Below, in pieces: positions 52,957 to 61,114 of a DNA stretch of 64,000 nt; the stretch's first letter is position 1, and each line of letters starts with the position of its first letter. Under the pieces are notes generated by a model. The model did no database searches, was not told where the DNA came from, and saw only the letters and a list, made by a program, of their open reading frames with translations. The position numbers and the translations under genes are program-made. The stretch comes from UBA9676 sp963741615 (GTDB taxonomy: Bacteria > Actinomycetota > Actinomycetes > Streptosporangiales > Streptosporangiaceae), in assembly GCA_963741615.1 (NCBI GenBank), contig CAVUIU010000028.1, forward strand, positions 124,001 through 188,000, in the 5' to 3' direction.

Positions 52957-54231
52957 CTAGGCTCCGTGGCTGACCGACTGCCACGCCTGCTGCCATTGCA
53001 GGTCCGTGGGTACGGGCAGCTGAAGCTCGCTCACCCCGCGCCGGAAGTAGGACGGGAGCACTGTCGTGGACATCAGCGTCTTGGGCAGGAGCTGTTCGGC
53101 CACCAGCCGCTGCGGCGTGACCCCGGTGATCGGCTGCATGTAACCGGTGTAGCTGTAGTTCGTCAGCGCGTTCTGCAGATCGATCATGTAGTTCATGAAG
53201 AGGTGAGCCAGCACCGGGTTCTGTGCGCCCTTGAGGACGGTGATCAGGTCGTTCCCGACCGGGCCCTTCCCGTCGGTGGGGAACCAGTAGCCGACCACGT
53301 CCACCGGCACGCCCTTGGGCATGTAGCTGGCAGCCGTCGCCATGTCGCCGGACCAGGCGTGGTGGATCCAGATCTGGCCGCTGGGGACCTCGGTGTAGTC
53401 GTTGTTGTCGATGTGGACGTTGGTCATGCTGGACAGCTGCTGCAAAGACTTGCCGGCCGCGGAGATCTGGGCCGCGCTGGTGGTGTTGAGGTTGAAGATC
53501 CCGGCCTTCATCAGGGCGAGGCTGATGCTCTCCCGGTAGTCGTCGAGGATGGCCACCTTGTTCTTGTACTTGGCCTGCCAGGGCATGGCCCACGGGTTCG
53601 CCATCGTGTAGGGGTTCTCCGGGACGTGGTCCTTACGCCACGCGATGCCCGTCGTGTAGATCGTGTACGGGACCGTGTACTGCCACTTGCCGTCGTAGAA
53701 GGGGTTGCTGAAGTCGGACCAGGCCTGGGTGATGTTCGGGATGTAGCTGTGGTTGATGGGCTGGATGAGCTTGCCCTCCACCAGCTGGCCCATCAGGTCG
53801 ATGGTCGGGAAGAAGACGTCGAAGCTCACCTGCCCGGAGCGCAGCTTGGCCATGGCCTCGCTCGTGTTGTTGAACGTGGTCACCTCGACCTTGCAGTTGT
53901 ACTTCTTGCCGAAGTCCTTCAGGCACTGCTGGTTGATGTAGGCGACCCAGTTGTAGAGCTTCAGCGTGGCGCCCTGCTCCGGCTGAAGGCCGCTCTTGAT
54001 CGCCGGACTGTCCTTGAAGATCGGCCAGGTCACCGGGTTGTTAGGCCGCGGGAGCGGGATCGCGCTCCCGCCGGAGACGCCGGCCGTGGTCGCACCGGAA
54101 CTGCAGGCGTCCAGCAGTGCTCCGAGCCCGCCGGCGAGCAGTCCGGCACTTGCGCCCTGCCTGAGGAAGCTCCGCCTGGATAGCCCTGGTCGCGGGGGGC
54201 CATCCTCCGACCAGCCTTCTCTCGGATGCAT
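52957..54231 (-). CDS. PotD-like polyamine/amine-binding lipoprotein
   Basis: A 424-residue solute-binding protein. It has a Tat-type signal (LSRRSFLRQGASAGLLAGG) that ends in a lipobox (LLDAC), so it is probably a Tat-exported lipoprotein. The mature protein has the PotD/PotF pattern LKLYNWVAYINQQCLKDFGK then KYNCKVEVTTFNNTSEAMAK, and PYTIYTTGIAWRKD. The Trp/Tyr-rich binding site suggests a positively charged amine ligand. Operator D is 60 bp upstream of the ATG. Confidence 0.92.
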   Translation of the reverse strand: MHPREGWSEDGPPRPGLSRRSFLRQGASAGLLAGGLGALLDACSSGATTAGVSGGSAIPLPRPNNPVTWPIFKDSPAIKSGLQPEQGATLKLYNWVAYINQQCLKDFGKKYNCKVEVTTFNNTSEAMAKLRSGQVSFDVFFPTIDLMGQLVEGKLIQPINHSYIPNITQAWSDFSNPFYDGKWQYTVPYTIYTTGIAWRKDHVPENPYTMANPWAMPWQAKYKNKVAILDDYRESISLALMKAGIFNLNTTSAAQISAAGKSLQQLSSMTNVHIDNNDYTEVPSGQIWIHHAWSGDMATAASYMPKGVPVDVVGYWFPTDGKGPVGNDLITVLKGAQNPVLAHLFMNYMIDLQNALTNYSYTGYMQPITGVTPQRLVAEQLLPKTLMSTTVLPSYFRRGVSELQLPVPTDLQWQQAWQSVSHGA

Positions 54232-54290
54232 GGTCAGGTCACCTCTCCTCGGGCGGCCGTTCAGGGCGGTTAACCTCGGATGGCTACATC

Positions 54291-54310
54291 CTGACTGAAC
54301 GGTCCGTCAA
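54291..54310. promoter_or_regulatory. TetR-type operator D upstream of the PotD-like gene
   Basis: Plus strand CTGACTGAACGGTCCGTCAA: half-sites TGACTG (54292-54297) and CCGTCA (54304-54309), one mismatch. On the minus strand it reads TTGACGGACCGTTCAGTCAG, and TTGACG could be the -35 of the transporter operon. Confidence 0.65.
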
Positions 54311-54402
54311 TAAGTCGTACTCCTACTCCTGCACGGGTGTAGGCGCAAGACCTTCTGAGTAAAACCTCCGGTCATGCACTGAATCTGGTGGTCAGCTGAA
54401 GG

Positions 54403-55803
54403 TCAGCTGATGGTCTGGGCGAAGTGGGCGAAGTTGGCGGTGAAACGATCGATGTCCGTCTCGTCGTGCTGGACGGAAATCAGCCATTGCTCGATCTTCC
54501 CCCATGGTGGCAGGAAGACCCCCCCGTTGTGCTGAAAGAGCCAGTGGGCATGGCTGCACCGGTCGTCGATGTCGAGGAATCCCCGGTAGTCGCGGACAGG
54601 CTGGGGCGAGAAGACCACGCACCCCTTGGCCCCCGCCGACACGACGTGCGCGGCCAGGCCGCAGCGGGCGATCTGGAGTTCCAGTCCGGCAACGGCGCGG
54701 GTGCGGAGCGTGTCGATGCGCTGGTATGCCTCGGGGGTGGCGACCTCGCAGAGCATGGCTCGGGCGGCGGCCATGGCCAGCGGATTGCCGTTGAAGGTGC
54801 CCACCATCTCGTAGTCGCCGTTGGCGACGTGCTCCATCACCTCGGCTGACCCGCCGATGGCGGCCACCGCGATCCCGCCGCCGATCGCCTTGGCCAGGCA
54901 GGTGATATCGGGCACCACCCCGGTCAGCCCGGTGGCCCCGTTCGGCCCCGCGGTCAGGCCGGTCTTGACCTCATCGAAGGTGAGGAGCGCGCCGTGGGCG
55001 TGCAGCAGGTCCCTGAGCGCTGCCAGGTAGCCGGGCTCGGGGTGGATGATCCCCGCGTTCATCATGATCGGCTCGATGATCATCCCGGCTATGCCGCCGG
55101 GGTGCTCGTCCAGCAGCCTGGCCACGCTGTCGAGGTCGTTGAACGTGGCGACGAGGGTCAGCCGGATGATCGCATCCGGGATGCCGGTGCTGGACGGGGT
55201 CTGTGCGGGCTTTCCCGGCGGGCCGGCCTCGTCGGGCTCGGGGGCGACCGAGACCTGCACCGAGTCGTGGTGGCCGTGATAGCAGCCCTCCACCTTGATG
55301 ATCAGATCCCGCCCGGTGATCGCCCGCATCAGGTGGATGGCGTCCATCGTCGCCTCGGTGCCGGAGTTGGCGAAGCGCCACAGCGGCAGGCCGAACCGCC
55401 GGGCGAGCTCGTCCGCCACCACCAGGGCATCCTCGGTGGGCTGGGCGAAATGGGTGCCCCGGGCGACCTGACCGCAGACTGCCCCGACGATCGCCGGGTG
55501 CGCGTGCCCGGCCAGCGCCGCCCCGTACCCGCCGTGCAGGTCCACATACTCGTTGCCGTCCACGTCGTAGATCTTGGAGCCGCGGCCATGGCTCAGCCAG
55601 ACCGGCTGCGGGGCGGTGATCTGCCAGCTTGAGGTGGCACCCCCCGCCAGCAGGTGACGCGCACGGCCGGCCATGCGGGCCGAACCCGGCTGGCGTTCGA
55701 CGAAGATCCGCTCTTGCTCCGCGATGACACGCCCCAGGTCCGCGGGCGGCCTCACCGGGCTGTGCTGCTCGCTGCGCACCGGGCTGTCCTGCTCGCTGGC
55801 CAC
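54403..55803 (-). CDS. Class III PLP-dependent aminotransferase (GSA-aminomutase-like)
   Basis: A 466-residue aminotransferase. It has the family core GSKIYDVDGNEYVDLHGGYG, AQPTEDALVVADELARRFGL, RFANSGTEATMDAIHLMRAI, the PLP-pocket Asp in GALLTFDEVKTGLTAGPNGA and the PLP Lys in DITCLAKAIGGGIAVA. It is close to glutamate-1-semialdehyde aminomutases, but the regulon context points to catabolic transamination of an amine. GTG 55803. Operator E lies 16 bp upstream. It is transcribed towards the PotD-like gene on the same strand. Confidence 0.9.
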   Translation of the reverse strand: MASEQDSPVRSEQHSPVRPPADLGRVIAEQERIFVERQPGSARMAGRARHLLAGGATSSWQITAPQPVWLSHGRGSKIYDVDGNEYVDLHGGYGAALAGHAHPAIVGAVCGQVARGTHFAQPTEDALVVADELARRFGLPLWRFANSGTEATMDAIHLMRAITGRDLIIKVEGCYHGHHDSVQVSVAPEPDEAGPPGKPAQTPSSTGIPDAIIRLTLVATFNDLDSVARLLDEHPGGIAGMIIEPIMMNAGIIHPEPGYLAALRDLLHAHGALLTFDEVKTGLTAGPNGATGLTGVVPDITCLAKAIGGGIAVAAIGGSAEVMEHVANGDYEMVGTFNGNPLAMAAARAMLCEVATPEAYQRIDTLRTRAVAGLELQIARCGLAAHVVSAGAKGCVVFSPQPVRDYRGFLDIDDRCSHAHWLFQHNGGVFLPPWGKIEQWLISVQHDETDIDRFTANFAHFAQTIS

Positions 55804-55818
55804 GACATTCCCCTCGTG

Positions 55819-55839
55819 CTGACTGAACGTTCAGTCTAA
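55819..55839. promoter_or_regulatory. TetR-type operator E upstream of the aminotransferase
   Basis: CTGACTGAACGTTCAGTCTAA: half-sites TGACTG (55820-55825) and CAGTCT (55832-55837) around a palindromic centre AACGTT. One of the best-matching copies, 16 bp from the aminotransferase GTG on the minus strand. Confidence 0.75.
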
Positions 55840-55907
55840 GGCGGGGAGGCCGGACAGGGCAAGAGAGGCCTGGCAGGGCAAGAAGGGATCTGGCTCCGGG
55901 GCGGACG

Positions 55908-55948
55908 GCGTACGCGGCCGGGCGGCGTGGCGGGCGTACGCGGCCGGG
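55908..55948. repeat. 15-bp direct repeat
   Basis: GCGTACGCGGCCGGG occurs at 55908-55922 and 55934-55948, just downstream of the DUF1906 gene's stop. Each copy holds the palindrome GCGTACGC (the second is preceded by GG). No gene is seen in 55840-55966. Confidence 0.7.
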
Positions 55949-55966
55949 AGTGCACCCGGGCCGGGG

Positions 55967-57283
55967 TCAGCAGCCGGGCACCGGCTCGCTGAACCCCGTT
56001 CCGCTCGGGGTGGCGACATAGTTGTCGGAGACCCAGTGCCGGTAGGAGATCTTGTCCCAGACCCGGGTCCTGCCCACCCAGGTCCCCGCCTGCTGGCACA
56101 CCACCCAGGCCAGTGATCCGCCAGGCAGGTGACCGGTGGCGGCCTGCGGGCCGCCGGGGCCGCTCCGCTGATTCGCCCCGCTGCTGGGGGTCACCTGATA
56201 GGGGTACAGGCACCGGGTGACCGGCGCGCTGTAGCCGGCGTTTGATGGTGTGTCGACACGGAAGTCGGTGACGTAGGTGCCGTCGCCGAGCTTGTCCCAC
56301 ACCTTGGTCGTACCGAAGGCGGAACCTGCTGCCTGGCACATCACCGCGACGGCTGACCCGGCCGGGTACACCTTCACCACCGGGTAGGACCCGCCGGGCC
56401 CGCTGCGCGCGGAAACCTGGCCGCCGCCGGTCACGTGGTATCCGAAGGCGGTGGTGGCGACCGGGGCGTCCAGGTTGTCGGCGTCGATGCTCAAGGTGAC
56501 GCCGCCGTACGCCTCGCTGAAGTCGGCGCGGAACTGTTTGGCCCGCTGGTGGACGGCCCACAGGCTGTCAGCGATGCCAGTCCACCCGGTGAGGGCCTGG
56601 TTCAGGTCGTAGCGGGCGATCCAGAGCGCGTCCGGCCTGGCATAGCTGGCCGAGCCGTAAACGCCCGCGAGGTCCGCCGCACCCAGGTTGAGGTTCTCGT
56701 AGACACCTGAGAGGTACCCGAGGCGGTGGAGTTCCGAGGTCCAGGCGGACAGGAAAGCGAGGACCGCGTTCCGGCATGCCGTATCGCCCGCGGTGTAGGC
56801 CTCCATGTCGTAGTAGATCGCGCTGCCTTTGACCATGCCCAGCGTCCCGGCCTGCTCCGAGGCGTTACCAGCCGCCCAGGTGCCCTCGGACGACGCCGCC
56901 GCCGGGACGATCTTGAGGTCGGTGGCCTTGCCACCGCAGGGCGGCTGCCGGCCCTTGAAGATGGGGATCAGCCGCCAGCCGAGCGCCGACACGGCGCCGG
57001 CCCAGCTGCTGGTGAGTTCCGGCTGGGCGCAGGTGCGGTTCTGGCCGCCCACGTACACCCCGATGGCGCGGTAGGGGGATGTGCCCCACGCCTGCATGTC
57101 GGCGAGCGACGGTGCGCTGCAGGTGTCGAACGCGAGCCCGGTGTAGCGGGACGCGCTCGCCCACGCCGGGTAGCTGACCGTGGTCGCGGGCTCGGCCATG
57201 GCCGGCAGCGCGACGGCGGCAGCCACGACCATGGCGGCCGCGCCGGCCATGGCGGGGGGCCACAGACGGCTCCAGCGGAACAT
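55967..57283 (-). CDS. Secreted DUF1906 glycoside-hydrolase-like protein with SH3-type repeats
   Basis: A 438-residue exported protein. It has a signal peptide (MAGAAAMVVAAAVALPAMAE), then a DUF1906 (Rv2525c-like) domain: GLAFDTCSAPSLADMQAW, AIGVYVGGQNRTCAQPEL, WRLIPIFKGRQPPCGGK and SAIYYDMEAYTAG. Two C-terminal bacterial SH3-like repeats follow (VSARSGPGGSYPVVKVYPAG, then NQRSGPGGPQAATGHLPGG), likely binding the cell wall. ATG 57283 has an ideal GGAGGT ribosome site. The wall polymer it acts on is unknown. Confidence 0.88.
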   Translation of the reverse strand: MFRWSRLWPPAMAGAAAMVVAAAVALPAMAEPATTVSYPAWASASRYTGLAFDTCSAPSLADMQAWGTSPYRAIGVYVGGQNRTCAQPELTSSWAGAVSALGWRLIPIFKGRQPPCGGKATDLKIVPAAASSEGTWAAGNASEQAGTLGMVKGSAIYYDMEAYTAGDTACRNAVLAFLSAWTSELHRLGYLSGVYENLNLGAADLAGVYGSASYARPDALWIARYDLNQALTGWTGIADSLWAVHQRAKQFRADFSEAYGGVTLSIDADNLDAPVATTAFGYHVTGGGQVSARSGPGGSYPVVKVYPAGSAVAVMCQAAGSAFGTTKVWDKLGDGTYVTDFRVDTPSNAGYSAPVTRCLYPYQVTPSSGANQRSGPGGPQAATGHLPGGSLAWVVCQQAGTWVGRTRVWDKISYRHWVSDNYVATPSGTGFSEPVPGC

Positions 57284-57410
57284 GACGACCTCCAGCCCGG
57301 CCGGCCACATCACGGGACATCACAACGATGAGGCGGTATGAACCGCGCAGGAAGGGTCAATGGTCCCGTCCGGATGAGCCATCTCGCCCGGTCGCGGCCG
57401 TTCTTTCCCG

Positions 57411-57797
57411 TCATCCCCCGCCGCTGTTCCGGCCCGCCAGGCGCGACCGGACGGCCGGGACCCGGGCCGCTGCCGCCCGCCAGCCGAGCAGGAAGAGGCC
57501 GAGGAACGCGGCCGAGACCAGGACGAAGGCGAACTCGGTGCCCTGCCCGGAGACCACCCGCAGCACCTGGCCGATCGCGACCGCCGCCAGCCACACCCCG
57601 ACGCCGGTGGGCACCAGCGCGACCGGCCGGCGCCAGGCCCGGGTGGCGATCTCGCCGATGGCAAGGCCAGCCAGGAACGGCCACGCGGTGCTGGCCACCC
57701 CGGCCAGGTTTTCCCCGGCGTGATGGTTGCCGCGGCCGATCACGACGAAGGCAAGCACGAAGCACACATCGGCGAGGACAGCGAGCACCAGACGCAC
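57411..57797 (-). CDS. DUF3054 membrane protein
   Basis: A 128-residue protein with four helices (VLAVLADVCFVLAFVVIG, STAWPFLAGLAIGEIATRAW, PTGVGVWLAAVAIGQVLR, FAFVLVSAAFLGLFLLGW). The pattern GRGNHHAGENLAGVASTAWP is the DUF3054 signature. GTG 57797. The function is not known. Confidence 0.88.
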   Translation of the reverse strand: MRLVLAVLADVCFVLAFVVIGRGNHHAGENLAGVASTAWPFLAGLAIGEIATRAWRRPVALVPTGVGVWLAAVAIGQVLRVVSGQGTEFAFVLVSAAFLGLFLLGWRAAAARVPAVRSRLAGRNSGGG

Positions 57798-57806
57798 CGG
57801 TCCAGG

Positions 57807-59214
57807 CTAGCTGCCGGGCCGGTGCCTGGCTGACACAGGTGCTGACGATGCCTCGCGATCGGCCAGCCTGGCCTCGACCGTCAGGACGGCCTCATAGCAG
57901 CGGCGGACGTCGGCCCGGTCAGCTTCCTCGGGCACCGAGCGCTCGCTCGCCCGCTCGATCATGGCGGCCTGTTCGAGCAGCACCCGGCGCTGCCCCTTTT
58001 CGGTGGTGTCCACCATGATCCTGGACACCGTGTCAAGCTGGCGGATCATCACGGCAGGCATCCCCGCGCTCGCCTGACGGATCTTCTCGAAGGCCCGCTG
58101 CACCAGCCGCTCATAGGTCGGGTGGGCGGCGATCACCCGGACGAGCCCCTGGTCATCGCGGTAGACCCGGGTGGGATGCCACTGGTTGACGATCTTGCAG
58201 AGATTGTCGCCCAGCCAGTTGAACGCAGGTGAGCGCGGTGAAGGTGTCGTTGACAGCCGGGGACAGGGCGCGGATGGCGATCTCGACCAGCTGGTCGATG
58301 CCGAACGAGACATCCTGGGTGAGCGTCCGGTACGGCCCGGTGATGTGCGCGCGCCCCAGTATCTCGCTGACCCCGGCCGCGGCCTCCGCCGGCCACACGG
58401 TGGCGATCGGGTGCCCCTGGACGATGAAGTGGCCGGGCCGATGGCTGAGGCTGATCACCGCGTTGGCCTCCTGCGCGAACCTGACGAGGCTCCGGAGCCG
58501 GATGTACTGCACGTAACCGCTTGCGGCGGCCCTCACCACGCCACCGCCGGCCTCCATCCGCGCCAGGAGTTCCGCGCTGGACGGGCCGCTGCTGGGCTGG
58601 CCGGCTGGCCCGCCGGGCAGGTCGGCTTCACCTTGCACCGTGATCGCCTCGGACAGGTCCTGGGCGATGCCCGCGATCACCTGGGGCAGCTGGATGGCGG
58701 TGGCGATGTGGTGGATGAAATAGATCAGCACCGCCAGGTCGGCCACCATCAGCGCCAGCGTGACGGTGACACCGATGTGCGGCACGAAGTCGCCGTGCGG
58801 CCCCGGGCCGATCGAGACGAGCACGAGCACGGCGTAGACGAACGTCGCCACGAAGGTGCCGAGGGTCAGTTGCGTTCCCCGGTCGCGGATGAAGTTCCGC
58901 AGCATGCGCGGCCCGAACTGGGTCGAGGCCAGGGTCAGGGTCACCAGGATGATCGAGAAGACGACGCCCACGACCGTGATGACGGCAGCCGCGATCGCGG
59001 TCAGGATCTGGCGGGCCGCGTCCGCGGTGCCGCTGATCACCCACGACGGGAGCGCGAGCTGGCCGTTGTAGGCAGCCCGGTCGAGGATCAGGGTGACGAT
59101 GAACAGCACGATGGCGCCGGCAACCTGCAAGCTCGGGACGACCCACAGGTTCGTCCGGAGCACCTCGCGCCGCCAGTGCGAGCCGCGCACAGATGACCAG
59201 TTACCGCGATGCAT
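57807..59214 (-). pseudogene. DUF2254 membrane protein, frameshifted
   Basis: A DUF2254 protein of about 468 residues. From ATG 59214 the first frame gives several helices, STQFGPRMLRNFIRDRGTQL, and AVNDTFTALTC. The second frame (from about 58230) gives FNWLGDNLCKIVNQWHPTRV, RLVQRAFEKIRQASAGMPAV and the end at 57807. The switch at about 58215-58235 equals one extra base or two missing bases, opposite in sign to the other frameshifts of the window. The sequence on both sides is fully conserved. Confidence 0.78.
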
Positions 59215-59318
59215 GCTGACGATCACTCCACGGTCGGGGTGTCTGCCCAGGCTAGCGGCCCGGCGTACACTGCGGGAGTGCCTGATCGCGGCGCCATCGG
59301 CCGGCGCGTGCCGCCCTG

Positions 59319-59771
59319 ATGGCCACCTTGCTGATCGTCCATCACACCTCGTCGCCCGCGCTGCAGGCGATGTTCGAGGCAGTCGTCGCGGGGGCATCCA
59401 CGGACGAGATCGAGGGTGTCGAGGTGGACGTGCGGCCCGCGCTGACCGCGTCCGCGGTGGACGTGCTGGCCGCGGACGGTTATCTGCTCGGCACCCCCGC
59501 CAATATCGGCTACATGTCGGGGGCGCTCAAGCACTTCTTCGACGGCATCTACTACCCCTGCCTGGAGGCGACCCAGCGCAGGCCCTACGCGCTGTACGTG
59601 CACGGCAACTCCGACACCACGGGCGCCGTGCGCGCGGTGGAGTCGATCACCTCCGGCCTGTCCTGGCGGCGGGTCCGGCCGCCCGTGTCCGTCCTGGGTC
59701 CTCCGTCGGCCGCGGACCTGCGGGAGTGCTGGGAGCTTGGCGCCGTGGTGGCGGCAGAACTCGCCGGGTGA
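59319..59771 (+). CDS. Flavodoxin-like NAD(P)H-dependent oxidoreductase
   Basis: A 150-residue flavodoxin-fold protein. Start MATLLIVHHTSSPALQAMFE (FMN phosphate loop), then DGYLLGTPANIGYMSGALKH (FMN ring region) and FFDGIYYPCLEATQRRPYAL. It is probably a small electron carrier or quinone reductase. Its TGA abuts the stop of the convergent antiporter (TGA|TCA, no gap). Confidence 0.85.
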   Translation: MATLLIVHHTSSPALQAMFEAVVAGASTDEIEGVEVDVRPALTASAVDVLAADGYLLGTPANIGYMSGALKHFFDGIYYPCLEATQRRPYALYVHGNSDTTGAVRAVESITSGLSWRRVRPPVSVLGPPSAADLRECWELGAVVAAELAG

Positions 59772-60893
59772 TCACCGGCGCGGGCGCTCGGTGCGGCGCT
59801 TGCCGCCCGGCCTGCGGGCCAGCCCCGCACCGGCGCCCACCATCACCACCACCAGCGGAATGACCGTCAGCCGCGGATCGGGAGACGGCGAGTCGGCGGT
59901 GGCCAGCAGCGAGCCAAGGAAGACCAGGTACGCGCCGATGATCAGGGCGCCGGTCACCCGGCGCACGCCGCCGTCGCGGTAGGCGAACCCGAGCGCGGCC
60001 AGCGTCATCACCAGGTACCAGACCGCGATGAGATCCGAGTGGGGTGAGGGCGCCCCGAGCCCGGTGATGGTGGCGGGCAGGAGCAGCCCGGCAGTGACGT
60101 TCAGCGCGTTGCTGTTCAGCGTGGTGCTGAGCATGGCCGCCCCGCGTCCTCTGGCTGCCAGGTAGACGGCGGCGACCGCGTTCGGCAGGCTGGTCACCGC
60201 GGCCAGGACGACGCCGCCGATGACGATCTCGGGGATCGCGAAATGCCTGCCGAGCAGCGATGCCGACCGCTCCATGGTCACGCTGGCCGCCACCACCACC
60301 ACCAGGGCAGCCGCCCCGACGGCCACGTCCCGGCTGCTGCCGTGCCGCGGGTGGATGACTTCCTCCAGCTCCTGCTCTTCCTCGGCGACCGCGACGGCGA
60401 GCCAGGCTTCCCACCGCCGCGTCAGGGCCAGCCGCCGCAGGCGGGCGCGGCCCGCCCCGAGCACGAAGAGGTAGGGCAGCAGGACGGCGAGCACGGCAAT
60501 GAGCGCGGCCACGGGGGAGAGCCAGCCCACCACGGTGACCAGGCAGGCAACCGCTATCCAGATGCCGACCACGCCGCCGAGCAGGACGACCCTGCGGTGC
60601 AGGGCGATGCTCCCGGCGACCACGGCCCCCAGGCCGAGCAGCGCGGCCAGGTTGAACACGTTGGAGCCGATGACAACGCCGGCGCCGACCTTGGTCTGGT
60701 GGAGTGCGAGGGCGGTGACGGCAGAGGTGATCTCGGGTGCGTCCGCCGCCAGCGCGGCGACCACGCCAAGCAGCGCCTCCGACAGGCCGAGCCGTTCCCC
60801 AACCCGCTCGATTCGGATGACGAGGATGTAACTGGTGCCGAGGCTGACGGCAGTACCCGCCAGGAAGAGCGCAACGGCGAGGACGACTGGCAT
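59772..60893 (-). CDS. CaCA-type cation/H+ or Na+/Ca2+ antiporter
   Basis: A 373-residue membrane antiporter of the CaCA superfamily with two inverted alpha repeats: GVVAALAADAPEITSAVTAL with VVIGSNVFNLAALLG, and VLAAVTSLPNAVAAVYLAAR with TLNSNALNVTAGLLLP. An acidic cytoplasmic loop (EEEQELEEVIHPRHG) lies between the halves. ATG 60893 has GGGAGGA at a good distance. The transported ion is not known; Ca2+ or Na+ are likely. Confidence 0.9.
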   Translation of the reverse strand: MPVVLAVALFLAGTAVSLGTSYILVIRIERVGERLGLSEALLGVVAALAADAPEITSAVTALALHQTKVGAGVVIGSNVFNLAALLGLGAVVAGSIALHRRVVLLGGVVGIWIAVACLVTVVGWLSPVAALIAVLAVLLPYLFVLGAGRARLRRLALTRRWEAWLAVAVAEEEQELEEVIHPRHGSSRDVAVGAAALVVVVAASVTMERSASLLGRHFAIPEIVIGGVVLAAVTSLPNAVAAVYLAARGRGAAMLSTTLNSNALNVTAGLLLPATITGLGAPSPHSDLIAVWYLVMTLAALGFAYRDGGVRRVTGALIIGAYLVFLGSLLATADSPSPDPRLTVIPLVVVMVGAGAGLARRPGGKRRTERPRR

Positions 60894-61114
60894 CGAGGCG
60901 TCCTCCCTGGTGCCCTGCCATGCGGGCAAGGCGCTGACCAGTCTTCCCGGTTCTCCAGCCCTCACCATACTGACCGCGCTGGCCGTCGGCCGGGAGCCCG
61001 CTTCCCCGCCTGCCGGTCCCGGCGCAGGCCGTCCTTGTCAACATTGATTGGATTCCGGCCGAAGAGTCCGCGGCGTAGCCTGAGGTGGCGGGACCACGCC
61101 CAGGGAGGTGGGTC

